DNA of 64,000 nucleotides from Pirellulaceae bacterium (GCA_023382975.1 JAHDXO010000044.1:30598-94597), one strand, 5' to 3'; numbered from the stretch's first letter, positions 8,642 through 17,331 are shown. Notes: generated by a model not told the origin, from the sequence alone. Numbers and translations are program-made.

Positions 8642-8839
8642 GGTTTCGTCGTCCAGGATCGCAACGACATGGAAACGCGACTCCCACAAGGTGCTTTTGA
8701 AGTCGTCCTCCTTGTTCGCCATCCGTGCCAGGGGCACGTTCAATGCCAACGTGAACCATCCCAAGTCAACCCCAGCGTTGCAAAAAGGACGGTAGTCGAA
8801 GTCGAGAGACTTCGCAATTTGCCGTCTCAGCTCGACCAA
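8642..8839 (-). pseudogene. remnant of a REP-type (Y1, IS200-like) transposase
   Basis: About 66 codons read DLGWFTLALNVPLARMANK...LWESRFHVVAILDDE. This parallels the stretch 'LSWFM..LNEPIAR.AN.ED...GRFWEGRFKSQALLDE' found in intact Y1 transposases of planctomycetes and proteobacteria. The HUH motif region, the catalytic Tyr and most of the protein are missing, and the frame dissolves after this segment, so it is a decayed fragment. A short palindrome (8916-8935) lies about 80 bp away on the side from which the gene would have been read. Confidence 0.55.
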
Positions 8840-8915
8840 TAGATCTCGCTGACGGATTGCTCAATCCGTGAGTTCTAGAAACAACGTACTTTGGTCGGCT
8901 TAAGTCCCGTTTTTC

Positions 8916-8935
8916 CGAATTCTCACGAATTCGGC
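8916..8935. repeat. short palindromic element CCGAATTC-TCAC-GAATTCGG
   Basis: This is a perfect 8-bp inverted repeat with a 4-bp centre, followed by CTACGA. A partial copy sharing the right half and the CTACGA tail is at 46905-46923. Size and form suit a REP-like dispersed element, and a REP-type transposase remnant lies next to it. Confidence 0.6.
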
Positions 8936-8960
8936 TACGATTGCGTATGCAACTACGGGG

Positions 8961-10289
8961 TCAACCAACCGCGCGGGACATTTCCAGGCGGATGAGTTGG
9001 TTGAGAGGGACCGCGTAGCACATGGGCAGTTCCTTCAGCAACGGTTCGAGAAAACCGACGATGATCATTTCGTTGGCTTCGTTCTCGGTCAAGCCGCGGC
9101 TCCTGAGATAGAACAGTTGGTCGGTTGCGATCTTGGAAATCGATGCCTCGTGTTCCACGACGGCATCCCGCTCTCGGACCTCGATCACCGGGTAGGTGTC
9201 GCAACGGCTGACCGCATCCAGGATCATCGAATCGCAGCAGACATGCGATCTCGCCCGGCGACTGCCGCGGAGAACTTGCACCCGGCCGCGAAACGTGGTT
9301 CGGCCGCCGTCTTTGGCAATGGATTTCGACAGGATCTTGCAGCTCGTGTCGCAAGCGGCGTGCAGTACCTGGGCGCCTGTGTCTTGATGCTGGCCGGCGC
9401 CAGCAACGGAAAGGGATAGCAACTCGGCGCGCGCCCCGTGTCCCTGCAATCGCACCGACGGATACGACATCGTCACCCGCGACCCCAGATTGCCGCCGAT
9501 CCATTGGATGGTGGCCTGCTCGTCCAACTTGGCTTGTCGAGTCGCCAAACTGAAGAAGTTCCCAGCCCAGTTCTGGATGGAGGAAAAACGACAACGGGCC
9601 CGGGGACCGAGCACAATCTCGACCACTCCTGCATGGAGCGACCGGGCGAGGCCCGCGCGCGAGGAACAGGCTTCGACGTAGTCCAGCGTGGCATCTTCTT
9701 CCAAGACGATGATCGTGTGCTCGAACTGTCCGAAGTGCGGCGTGTGAACGTGGTAGTAGCCGTGCAGGGGCAACTCGACTGCGGTCCCTGCCGGAAGATA
9801 GACGAAAACGCCCCCCGACCACATGGCAAAGTTCAATGCCGCAAACCGGTTGTCCGTCGCCTTGACGACCGCGCCAAAGTACTTGCGCACCAGGTCAGGG
9901 TACTGGCGCAAGGCCGTGTCGGTATCCGTGAAGATGATCCCATGCCGATCGAACGATTCGAGGCGGCTGCCATAGACCACTTCGGAATCGTATTGGGCCT
10001 GGATGCCGACGCCGTCATCTCGTTCTGTCGCCACCAAGCCGAGCCTCTCGTAGGTCCTGCGCATCTCCTCGGGCAAGTCCCTCCAATCGGCCGTCTTATG
10101 CTCGATTGCCCGCTGGTAGTAGTCTAATTCGCCCAGGTCGTGCAGGCCGGGATCGCCGCACGATCGATGGGCGAGATGGTTCAGGTACGCAGCCAAGCCC
10201 TTCAGGCGAAGTTCACACATCCACGGCGGCTCGGCCTTCAATGCCGAGATCTCGCGAACGGCCGCAGCAGTGATACCGGTAAATTTCAT
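8961..10289 (-). CDS. sufB: SufB/SufD family Fe-S cluster assembly scaffold, closest to SufB
   Basis: The 442-residue product follows the SufB pattern: SEVVYGSRLESFDRHGIIFTDTDTAL (about residues 108-133), FGAVVKATDNRFAALNFAMWSGGVFVYLPAG, HTIIVLEEDATLDYVEACS and the C-terminal SISKIATDQLFYLRSRGLTENEANEMIIVGFLEP. SufB with SufC and SufD builds iron-sulfur clusters on a cytoplasmic scaffold. No sufC or sufD is adjacent, so the gene stands alone here. The ATG at 10289 is chosen because homology starts there (MKFTGITAAAVREI); the open frame before it is not coding-like. It is slightly shorter than typical SufB (460-490 aa). Confidence 0.87.
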   Translation of the reverse strand: MKFTGITAAAVREISALKAEPPWMCELRLKGLAAYLNHLAHRSCGDPGLHDLGELDYYQRAIEHKTADWRDLPEEMRRTYERLGLVATERDDGVGIQAQYDSEVVYGSRLESFDRHGIIFTDTDTALRQYPDLVRKYFGAVVKATDNRFAALNFAMWSGGVFVYLPAGTAVELPLHGYYHVHTPHFGQFEHTIIVLEEDATLDYVEACSSRAGLARSLHAGVVEIVLGPRARCRFSSIQNWAGNFFSLATRQAKLDEQATIQWIGGNLGSRVTMSYPSVRLQGHGARAELLSLSVAGAGQHQDTGAQVLHAACDTSCKILSKSIAKDGGRTTFRGRVQVLRGSRRARSHVCCDSMILDAVSRCDTYPVIEVRERDAVVEHEASISKIATDQLFYLRSRGLTENEANEMIIVGFLEPLLKELPMCYAVPLNQLIRLEMSRAVG

Positions 10290-10529
10290 GGGAGCAAGCT
10301 CCGAGGCTGGCACATTCGCCTGGCTCCGAAGGGTGTGCCGGACCGCCAAAGTCCGATACATCTGCGGGCGGTGACGACATGTGCTTCGTGAGAATGAGGC
10401 AAATACGATGCCAATCCCTGCCGAGTTCCGGCATGCGTTGTGCATCGTTCATCCAGATGGCGATTCTGGTGCCGCGTCGAACCGGCTCGAACGATGGGAG
10501 CCAAGACACATCGCATAGGGAGAGAACGC

Positions 10530-10763
10530 ATGTCTACTCTAGCCAATTTGACCAATGAAGAATGTGAATTGTTAGTCGAGGTGTTGAGCGCGAAACAGAA
10601 GGAGTTGCAGCTTCATCCTACCGAGATCGAATCGCGCGAGGAAACCGAAGGTGATCCACAGCGTCAAGAAGTGTTGGGGCAACTGCTGTGGCACGCCAAG
10701 CTGGGATGTGCAAAACAAGATCCGAATGACGTCGAACTCAGACGAATCAGCAGCTACGCTTGA
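10530..10763 (+). CDS. small acidic protein of unknown function (77 aa)
   Basis: The product starts MSTLANLTNEECELLVEVLSAKQKEL and is predicted to be largely helical, with many Glu and Gln. AGGGAGAGAACGC precedes the ATG at 10530. It is divergent from sufB and convergent with nadB. I do not recognise a family. Codon use resembles neighbouring genes, which supports it being real. Confidence 0.6.
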   Translation: MSTLANLTNEECELLVEVLSAKQKELQLHPTEIESREETEGDPQRQEVLGQLLWHAKLGCAKQDPNDVELRRISSYA

Positions 10764-10803
10764 ACGCGCCGCTGGTCATTGGCGCCGTCTGTGCGTAGCG
10801 CGA

Positions 10804-12843
10804 CTAGGCATTCTTGGGCTGGAACTGGAGCTTAACGACGATTTCCTGTTCTGTCTCGCGGTGCTCGACAACCCGATAACGATGGGCTCCTTGCAGACCG
10901 GCATCCGCCGCCTCGGGCCAGCCATGCAGACGGGCATAGGTTACAGCATCGTCGGACAGTCCTACGCATTCCGCGCCGATCGTCCCGTGATGAGCCATTT
11001 CGTAACAAGCCGATGCTAGTAGCGATTCCTCCTGGTCGGCGGAATCGGTGTGAAGGGTCTTGCCCTCCCAGTATCCCCCGGCGAATTCCAGGGTGATCGT
11101 CTTGCCGTGATGCACTTGCGGCCGTGGTTCGACAACGGCTGATCTCGCGATGGGCCTACTCCGGTTCACCTCGGCCTCCCTTGGGATGGAATCGTCCTGT
11201 CGGCTGACGCCAACAGCGAAAGAGATGTGTCGGTTCCAGCGTTCGTCGTCGGGCTCCGGGTAATCGGTGCGGATGTGACCGCCGCGCGACTCGGTGCGGA
11301 GCGTTGCGGCCTGGACGATCAGCCCGGCCACGATCAACATGTTCTGCAATTCCCAGCCGATGGGGTTCGAAAACTGGCGGGACAAGACGTAGCGGCACCA
11401 GCGACCGATGCTCTCAGCCGCTTCGGCCAAACCCGAGGCATCGCGACGCACACCGCAGGCGCGCCACATCAGGCTCTTCAGCGAGTTGCGGATATCAGCG
11501 ATGTCCAGCGGCTCACCACCTGAATCGATGGGCGAATTCTCCAATGCGGAGGCATGAAAACTGTCGTTCTGAAGTGCCGCTGCCGTCGACGCTTCCCGCC
11601 CGGCGTGGGCTGCGTAGACAGCCGCTTCGCTGAGACTGTTCGATGCCAAGCGGTTGGCACCGTGCAGGCCAGTCGAAGCCACCTCGCCCGCCGCCCACAG
11701 ACGCGGCAGCGTCGTGCGGCCATCGCGGTCTACGGTTACGCCGCCCATCATGTAGTGTGCGCCAGGCCGGACTGGGATGCGGTCGCAGGTGATGTCCAAA
11801 CCGAACTGAGCGCACAGGGCAGAGATCCCGGGAAACCGATGACGCACGAATTGCGGGTCCAAGTGAGCCAAGTCCAGGTAAACGTTGGGGTGACGCGTCC
11901 TCTCCATCTGGGTGACGATTGCGCCGCTGACGATGTCGCGCGGCGCCAGTTCCGCACGGGGGTCATAGTCGAGCATAAAACGATGGCCGTCCCGGTCGAT
12001 CAGATGAGCGCCTTCGCCTCGCACGGCTTCGGTAATTAAGTGGCGGCTGCTGCCGGCGACGTATAGCACGGTTGGATGGAATTGCATGAACTCCAAGTCG
12101 CGGATTTCAGCACCCGCGCGGTAAGCGATGGCCAAGCCGTCGCCCGTGGCGACCTCCGGATTGGTCGTCTCGCGGTAGATTTGCCCTGCTCCGCCGGCGG
12201 CCAGAATCGTCTCTTTCGCCCAAATCGACGTCTTGCCGTGTTGCCGGTTCCAAACCAGTGCCCCGCCGCATTGCGTCGCGTGGATCAGCAGATCGATCGT
12301 GAACGTATTCTGCCAAACGCTGATGTTCGGTGCTTGCTGGACGCGGTGGGCCAATGCCCTCATCACTTCGCGACCGGTTGCGTCTCCGTCGGCATGAACC
12401 ACGCGGTTGTGGCGGTGGCCCCCCTCGCGAGTCAGAGCCAAACGGCTGCCCTCTTGATCGAACTTCGTCCCCCATTCGATCAACTCGAAGACTCGCCGCG
12501 GGGCCTCCTCCACAACCGAGCGGACGACATCCCGGTCGCACAGCACGCCGCCGGCGATGAGCGTGTCGGCGACGTGATCATCGAAACAGTCGTCGCTGCC
12601 CAGGACGGCGGCTATTCCTCCTTGGGCACACGCGGTATTTGAGAGTTGAAGCTCCGCCTTGGTCACGACCAGTACCGAGAGATTTGGATCGACTTCCAAC
12701 GCGGCGCGCAGCCCCGCCAGGCCGCTCCCGATCACCAGCACATCCGTGAAGAAGTGTGGCACTTGCTTCGGCTGAAACGTGGCTAAATAGCGAGGGCCCA
12801 CACACAGACATTCTGTCCCCGTTGCCTTACTGAGAATCGGCAT
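10804..12843 (-). CDS. nadB: L-aspartate oxidase with an extra C-terminal domain
   Basis: Residues ~30-540 are a clear L-aspartate oxidase, the FAD enzyme that makes iminoaspartate for NAD synthesis: VLVIGSGLAGLRAAL, NTACAQGGIAAV, GGHRHNRVVHADGDATG, EFMQFHPTVLY, HYMMGGVTVD and AAGEVASTGLHGANRLASNSL. The usual length is about 540 residues; this protein has 679. The additional ~110 C-terminal residues (GGYWEGKTLHTDSADQEE..., SACYEMAHHGTIGAECVGL, HRYRVVEHRETEQEIVVKLQ) form what looks like a separate domain I cannot name. The ATG at 12843 has AAGGTG upstream. NadB works with the Fe-S enzyme NadA, which is not in the window; sufB is nearby but on its own. Confidence 0.88.
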   Translation of the reverse strand: MPILSKATGTECLCVGPRYLATFQPKQVPHFFTDVLVIGSGLAGLRAALEVDPNLSVLVVTKAELQLSNTACAQGGIAAVLGSDDCFDDHVADTLIAGGVLCDRDVVRSVVEEAPRRVFELIEWGTKFDQEGSRLALTREGGHRHNRVVHADGDATGREVMRALAHRVQQAPNISVWQNTFTIDLLIHATQCGGALVWNRQHGKTSIWAKETILAAGGAGQIYRETTNPEVATGDGLAIAYRAGAEIRDLEFMQFHPTVLYVAGSSRHLITEAVRGEGAHLIDRDGHRFMLDYDPRAELAPRDIVSGAIVTQMERTRHPNVYLDLAHLDPQFVRHRFPGISALCAQFGLDITCDRIPVRPGAHYMMGGVTVDRDGRTTLPRLWAAGEVASTGLHGANRLASNSLSEAAVYAAHAGREASTAAALQNDSFHASALENSPIDSGGEPLDIADIRNSLKSLMWRACGVRRDASGLAEAAESIGRWCRYVLSRQFSNPIGWELQNMLIVAGLIVQAATLRTESRGGHIRTDYPEPDDERWNRHISFAVGVSRQDDSIPREAEVNRSRPIARSAVVEPRPQVHHGKTITLEFAGGYWEGKTLHTDSADQEESLLASACYEMAHHGTIGAECVGLSDDAVTYARLHGWPEAADAGLQGAHRYRVVEHRETEQEIVVKLQFQPKNA

Positions 12844-12949
12844 CGTTCACCTTCTTCCGGCAAATTCCAGGTAGAGATTTCCGCATAGCCGCTTGCGGAT
12901 CGCGAGCCGATTTCCTTGGCACACACTCGTGTTCGGCAGCGGCATGTGA

Positions 12950-13363
12950 TCACATCGCAGCTTCCAGGGCTGCTTTGACGTTCGTCAAACGCTCCATGAC
13001 CGTCCGGTGGTGCTTGGAGATCCGCTCGTGGGCGTCGCGTTGTTTCTGGTGGCGTTCCGAAAGCGCTTGGTGGGCATCGGCCAAGGTCTCTTGCAGACGC
13101 TCGTCGGTGCCCTGATGCTCGTACTCGGAGATCGCTCGGTCGTGGTTCGAGAGATCCTGTTGATGCTGCTCGATGGCGCACGCATGGTCGGCAAGCGCTT
13201 CCCCGTGTTGACGGATCATCTCCTGCAGCTTCGTCAACTCGGACAAGGCCGATCCATGCTCGCGTTGCCAGTGTTCCAGGTCGACTCGCCAAGCGGAATG
13301 CACGTGATCCCACCGGCGGTGGTCGGCCTGCATACTCGTGAAACTGAGAATTTCCTGGTTCAT
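12950..13363 (-). CDS. coiled-coil protein of unknown function (137 aa)
   Basis: The product (MNQEILSFTSMQADHRRWDHV...) is almost entirely helical with heptad-like spacing and unusually many His, Gln and Glu (for example IRQHGEALADHACAIEQHQQDLSNHDRAI). No membrane segment or signal peptide is visible. GGGAGACGAGCC stands before the ATG at 13363. It lies divergently from the sigma-54 cluster beginning at 13731, which might share its upstream region. The many His could bind metal, but that is speculation. Confidence 0.7.
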   Translation of the reverse strand: MNQEILSFTSMQADHRRWDHVHSAWRVDLEHWQREHGSALSELTKLQEMIRQHGEALADHACAIEQHQQDLSNHDRAISEYEHQGTDERLQETLADAHQALSERHQKQRDAHERISKHHRTVMERLTNVKAALEAAM

Positions 13364-13513
13364 GGCTCGTCTCCCATCGTCGCTTGATGCTGCTCGCTTT
13401 CCCGGCCTGCTATTCATTAAACAGCAACTTCCGGGCCGTTTAGCCGCTCAGGCAGTTCCATCGGAATGCCGATGAGCCACGTAGCTCAGCAACATGGGAT
13501 TCGTTGAAACCTG

Positions 13514-13530
13514 TCTGGCATCATGCCAGA
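13514..13530. promoter_or_regulatory. 17-bp perfect palindrome, candidate activator site for the sigma-54 promoter
   Basis: TCTGGCAT-C-ATGCCAGA is a perfect inverted repeat about 145 bp upstream of the -24/-12 promoter at 13673-13690. Enhancer-binding proteins with Fis-type helix-turn-helix domains bind such palindromes 80-200 bp upstream. Such a protein is encoded in this cluster (18754-20112). The link is an inference from position and symmetry. Confidence 0.5.
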
Positions 13531-13672
13531 GGCTTTTCTGCCCGGAGAAGGGCAATTTGCAAGACCGTTTTCATCGTTGAACCGCCGGTCGATGGTTCCC
13601 GATCACAGATCGCTCACGTGGAAACGAAGTCATTTTCACAGGATCGGCCGGAACGCTTCGCGAGATGTTGCT

Positions 13673-13690
13673 TTGGCACGAGTAATGCAA
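13673..13690 (+). promoter_or_regulatory. sigma-54 (-24/-12) promoter
   Basis: TTGGCACG-AGTA-ATGCAA has GG at 13675-13676 and GC at 13687-13688 with exactly ten bases between, and matches the TGGCAC-N5-TTGC consensus closely. Transcription should start near 13700, about 30 bp before the NifX-like gene. A sigma-54 activator gene is in the same cluster. Confidence 0.82.
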
Positions 13691-13730
13691 AAGGGAGCAG
13701 GCAGACGATTCACCCACGGAGTACCCCGCC

Positions 13731-14102
13731 ATGAAGCTTGCAATTACGGCTCAGGATACCGACTTGAACGCTCCGATCGAGACTCGATTCGGGCGTGCCC
13801 GATACCTCTTGATTGTCGACTCGGAGAGCGGAAGTCTCCGCGTCCACGACAACGCCGAAAACGCAGACGGACTGCAAGGAGCGGGCATTCAGAGCGCTCA
13901 AGCCGCGGTCAAGTTGGGAGCCCAGGCGTTGCTGACAGGCCATGTTGGCCCCAAAGCGTTGGAGACTCTGCAAGCGGCAGGAATCGCCGTGTACGTCGGC
14001 GCGACGGGAACCGTGGCGGAGACGATCGAGTCATTTCATGCGGGAAAACTGGACGTCGTGGCAGAATCGCCGACCACGGAACACGCTTCTTCGTCGAAGT
14101 AG
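13731..14102 (+). CDS. NifX/NifB-C-like protein, candidate orange-protein (ORP) homologue
   Basis: The 123-residue product belongs to the dinitrogenase Fe-Mo cofactor biosynthesis superfamily: MKLAITAQDTDLNAPIETRFGRARYLLIVD at the N-terminus, then GAGIQSAQAAVKLGAQALLTGHVGPKALETLQAAGIAVYVG. Members bind metal-sulfur clusters; the orange protein of Desulfovibrio carries a Mo-Cu-S cluster. It is the first gene after a strong sigma-54 promoter, followed by a DUF5320 protein and two MinD-type ATPases, the company kept by ORP genes. No nitrogenase gene is present, so a nitrogenase role is unlikely. Confidence 0.82.
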   Translation: MKLAITAQDTDLNAPIETRFGRARYLLIVDSESGSLRVHDNAENADGLQGAGIQSAQAAVKLGAQALLTGHVGPKALETLQAAGIAVYVGATGTVAETIESFHAGKLDVVAESPTTEHASSSK

Positions 14103-14168
14103 CCGCTTCGCACAGCGCGCAGCAACAACCCGCATTCGACATTTCGAAATCCGGAAAGGAGATTCATC

Positions 14169-14522
14169 ATGCCCGGAGGAGATGGAACAGGACCTAGTCG
14201 AAGAGGCTCGCGGACAGGCCGTGGGTCGGGATTCTGCCGCGGCGTCAGAGTCACAGCCCCAGATGCCTCGGAGGAACCAAGGAACACCGGTGGAGGCGGC
14301 CGCGAGGACAGCACTCGACGGCATGGCGAGCGGCGGCGACGCCGTTGGCGGAGCGGGCTTGATGCTGCCGAGCCGACCGTGTCGCAGGTTGATCCCGTGG
14401 CGATGGATGCGGCCCAAACGCCCGACGCAGCGACTCCGCAAGACTTGGCGGAACTCCTGGAACAAGCCGACAGGCTGGCCGTCGAGTTGGACGAGATCCG
14501 CAAACGCATCCGGGAGATCTAG
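14169..14522 (+). CDS. DUF5320-like protein
   Basis: The 117-residue product starts MPGGDGTGPSRRGSRTGRGSGFC, matching the 'MP.GD.TGP.G.GP.TGRG.G.C' opening of DUF5320 proteins. It ends in a helical segment (DLAELLEQADRLAVELDEIRKRI). The middle is Arg/Gly-rich and low complexity. AAAGGAG lies before the ATG. DUF5320 proteins typically sit in operons with NifX-like proteins and MRP/MinD ATPases in anaerobes, as here; their function is unknown. Confidence 0.75.
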   Translation: MPGGDGTGPSRRGSRTGRGSGFCRGVRVTAPDASEEPRNTGGGGREDSTRRHGERRRRRWRSGLDAAEPTVSQVDPVAMDAAQTPDAATPQDLAELLEQADRLAVELDEIRKRIREI

Positions 14523-14563
14523 GCCATCGGACGATGAACGAATCTCGCGAGGGGAGGAGTACG

Positions 14564-15433
14564 ATGCGAATCGCAGTGGCCAGCGGCAAAGGCGGCACGG
14601 GCAAGACGACGATCGCCACGAACTTGGCCTACCTGGCCGCCAAGGCCGGTCGCCGGGTTGTCTACGCGGACTGCGACGTCGAGGAACCGAACGGGCATCT
14701 GTTCCTCGCTCCGACCATTACCCAGGAGATCTCGATCGATCGCCTGCTGCCGGTGGTGGATCGAGACCGATGCACCCTGTGCGGACGGTGCAGCGAGGTC
14801 TGCCGTTACGGCGCGATTGCCTGCGTCGGCCGGTCGGTATTGGTTTTCTCCGAGTTGTGTCACTCCTGCGGCGGCTGCCAGTTGGCCTGTCCGGAAGCAG
14901 CGATTACCGAGGTGCCGCGGTCTCTGGGGCGAGTACGACTGGGGGCGAGTGGAGAACTCAGATTCGTAGACGGGTGCTTGAACGTGGGCGAAGCGATGAG
15001 CCCGCCGGCGATACGAGCCGTCAAGGTGGCGATCCCGGTGGATGCCGATCTGGTGTTTCTGGACTGCCCACCGGGCACTTCGTGTCCAGCGATCGAAAGT
15101 GTGCGCGGCGCTGACCTGGTGCTGTTGGTGACCGAGCCAACGCCTTTCGGCCTCCACGACTTGGAACTGGCCGTCCAGATGATTCGCGCCTTGCAATTGC
15201 CCTTCGCCGTGGTGGTCAATCGGGCCGATGTGGGCGATCGGAAAGTCTGGCAATACTGCGGTCGTCAGCACATCACGATCCTGGCAGAGTTTCCGGACGA
15301 CCGCGATGTGGCTGGTGCGTACTCGCGAGGCCAGTTGGCAGCCGTCGCGGTGCCGCGTTTGGCAGCAAGCCTGCATGGATTGTTGGAGGCCGTGGAAGCA
15401 GAAAGTAGTCTGCAGGAGAGTGCGGTGGCATGA
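14564..15433 (+). CDS. MinD/NBP35-type ATPase with two inserted [4Fe-4S] clusters (first copy)
   Basis: The 289-residue product has a deviant Walker A SGKGGTGKTT at residues 6-15 and YADCDVEEPN. It then has a ferredoxin insertion (CTLCGRCSEVC about residue 68, CHSCGGCQLACP about residue 101), followed by FLDCPPGTSCP and VTEPTPFGLHDLELA. Proteins of this form occur in pairs in ORP operons and are thought to handle metal-sulfur clusters. GGGGAGGAGTACG precedes the ATG at 14564; an in-frame start ten codons earlier lacks such a site. It overlaps the second copy by four bases (ATGA). Confidence 0.85.
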   Translation: MRIAVASGKGGTGKTTIATNLAYLAAKAGRRVVYADCDVEEPNGHLFLAPTITQEISIDRLLPVVDRDRCTLCGRCSEVCRYGAIACVGRSVLVFSELCHSCGGCQLACPEAAITEVPRSLGRVRLGASGELRFVDGCLNVGEAMSPPAIRAVKVAIPVDADLVFLDCPPGTSCPAIESVRGADLVLLVTEPTPFGLHDLELAVQMIRALQLPFAVVVNRADVGDRKVWQYCGRQHITILAEFPDDRDVAGAYSRGQLAAVAVPRLAASLHGLLEAVEAESSLQESAVA

Positions 15434-16365
15434 AGGAATTAGTGGTCATCAGCGGCAAAGGCGGGACGGGCAAGACGTCGATCGTGGCGTCACTGGCGAG
15501 TCTCGCACGGCGAGTGGTCTTGGCCGACTGCGATGTCGACGCGGCCGATCTGCATTTGGTCCTTCAACCAGAGATTGGACATCGCGAGGATTTCATCGGG
15601 GGCAGCAAGGCACAAATCGATCCGGCGCGCTGCAGGGCGTGTGGACAGTGCGCGAAATGGTGTCGATTCGATGCGGTCTCGGCCGACGGCCCCGAGAACG
15701 GCTCGCACCTGACAACGTGCCGGATCGACCCGCTGGCCTGCGAGGGCTGTGGAGTCTGCGTGGACTACTGCCCCTGGCGAGCGATCGAATTGCAGCCGGT
15801 GGTGTGCGGGCAATGGTTCGTCTCGCGGACGCGTTTTGGCCCGTTGGTTCACGCCCAGTTGGCGATCGCGTCGGAGAACTCCGGCAAGTTGGTAACGCAC
15901 CTGCGACGCACGGCTCGACGGCTGGCCGAGGAGCGGCACCTGGAAATCATCCTTTGCGACGGTCCACCCGGCATTGGCTGTCCGGTCATTGCGTCGTTGA
16001 CCGGCGCCGACTTGGCTCTTTTTGTCGCGGAGCCTACGATTTCCGGCCTGCACGATCTTCGCCGCTTGGCCGAACTGGCGAAGCGACTGCAAGTTCCGGG
16101 GATGTTGGCGGTCAACAAGGCCGATGTGAACCCGGATTTGACAGTCGAATTGGAACAGTGGGCCCGGCAACAAGGTTTGCTGATCGCCGGTCGCGTACCC
16201 TACGATGCGGCCGTGACGCGCGCTCAAGTGGCCGGGCAACCGGTGGTGGAAGTCTCCGATGGTCCGGCAGCGAGTGCGATCCGCGCGCTGTGGACCGAAG
16301 TGGCAACCAGATTGCCGACGGTGACCCCGGCAGCAATGCGAGGGTTGATACACCTGGCAGGCTAG
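15430..16365 (+). CDS. MinD/NBP35-type ATPase with two inserted [4Fe-4S] clusters (second copy)
   Basis: The 311-residue product repeats the design of its neighbour: SGKGGTGKTS at residues 8-17, LADCDVDAADLHL, cluster motifs CRACGQCAKWC (about residue 69) and CEGCGVCVDYCP (about residue 104), then CDGPPGIGCP and VAEPTISGLHDLRR. The two are clearly paralogous but divergent, suggesting a heterodimer. Translation is coupled through the four-base overlap with the first copy, and 18 bp separate it from the radical SAM gene. Confidence 0.85.
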   Translation: MKELVVISGKGGTGKTSIVASLASLARRVVLADCDVDAADLHLVLQPEIGHREDFIGGSKAQIDPARCRACGQCAKWCRFDAVSADGPENGSHLTTCRIDPLACEGCGVCVDYCPWRAIELQPVVCGQWFVSRTRFGPLVHAQLAIASENSGKLVTHLRRTARRLAEERHLEIILCDGPPGIGCPVIASLTGADLALFVAEPTISGLHDLRRLAELAKRLQVPGMLAVNKADVNPDLTVELEQWARQQGLLIAGRVPYDAAVTRAQVAGQPVVEVSDGPAASAIRALWTEVATRLPTVTPAAMRGLIHLAG

Positions 16366-16383
16366 GAGGCTCGAGATTTCATC

Positions 16384-17319
16384 ATGGCTACGACGACCGC
16401 CTATGTGTTTGGCCCCGTGCCGTCGCGGCGTTTGGGACGGTCGCTCGGGGTCGATCTCGTGCCTTTCAAGACATGCACGTTCGATTGCATCTATTGTCAG
16501 TTGGGGCGAACGACCCGCAGGACGATGGAACGGAAGCAGTGGGTGCTGCTGGAGCAAGTGCTGTCTCAGGTGCAGGCAAAGCTCGCCTCGCAACCGGACT
16601 ACATCACGTTGAGCGGATCGGGCGAGCCAACCCTGTTTTCGCCGTTGGACCGCGTGATCGACGGCATTCGCGCGATGACCGACATTCCCATCGCGGTGCT
16701 GACCAATGGCTCGCTGTTGGGTAACAGCCAGGTTCAACGAGAATTACATTCGGCCGATCTGGTCATCCCTTCGCTGGATGCCGGCAACGAAACCACGTTC
16801 CAGTTGGTCAACCGGCCGCACCCGGAGATCGAGTTCCGGCAAATGCTGGACGGGTTGGTTTCCTTCCGCTCCCGTTTTGGCGGCCAGGTTTGGCTGGAGA
16901 TCCTGTTGGTCGATCCGTACACCACATCGCCGTCCGAGTTGGAGGATCTCCGGCGATGCGCCGAACGGATCCAACCGGACCGTGTCCAACTGAATACCGT
17001 CGTCCGTCCGCCGGCCGAAAGACGAGCTCGATCCGTTGCCGCCGAACGGCTAGCCGAGATCGCCCGCACCTTCCGACCGCCCGCCGAAGTGATCGCGGAG
17101 CATGCGGCAAACGACGAGTACTCGCCACTCTGCGGGCGCGAGGAGGTCTTGGATCTGTTGCGCCGCCGGCCTTGTACCGTCGCCGACATTGCTAGCGGTC
17201 TTCGGATCCATCCCGCCGAAACTGTCAAGATCGTCGAGTCGCTCTGTCGCGAGCAACGCGTCGAGTCTTGCTCGACCGCGGAAGGAATCCACTATCGTGC
17301 CAGGATGGAACCGGGCTGA
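16384..17319 (+). CDS. radical SAM protein of the cluster (COG0731-like)
   Basis: The 311-residue product has FGPVPSRRLGRSLGVDLVPFKTCTFDCIYCQLG with the radical SAM Cys triad in CTFDCIYC (residues ~31-38), then LSGSGEPTLF and ILLVDPYTTSPSELEDL. A C-terminal ~80-residue segment (EEVLDLLRRRPCTVADIASGLRIHPAETVKIVESL) looks like a winged helix. It follows the second ATPase by 18 bp with GGAGG upstream. The substrate is unknown; in this context maturation or cofactor modification for the metal-sulfur system is plausible. Confidence 0.82.
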   Translation: MATTTAYVFGPVPSRRLGRSLGVDLVPFKTCTFDCIYCQLGRTTRRTMERKQWVLLEQVLSQVQAKLASQPDYITLSGSGEPTLFSPLDRVIDGIRAMTDIPIAVLTNGSLLGNSQVQRELHSADLVIPSLDAGNETTFQLVNRPHPEIEFRQMLDGLVSFRSRFGGQVWLEILLVDPYTTSPSELEDLRRCAERIQPDRVQLNTVVRPPAERRARSVAAERLAEIARTFRPPAEVIAEHAANDEYSPLCGREEVLDLLRRRPCTVADIASGLRIHPAETVKIVESLCREQRVESCSTAEGIHYRARMEPG

Positions 17320-17331
17320 TCGACAAGCGGT

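Noticed and set aside
13731..16365. Nitrogen fixation (nif) genes
   Set aside because: The NifX-like protein alone suggests it, but nifHDK/nifEN/nifB are absent and the MinD-ferredoxin ATPases point to an ORP-type system.
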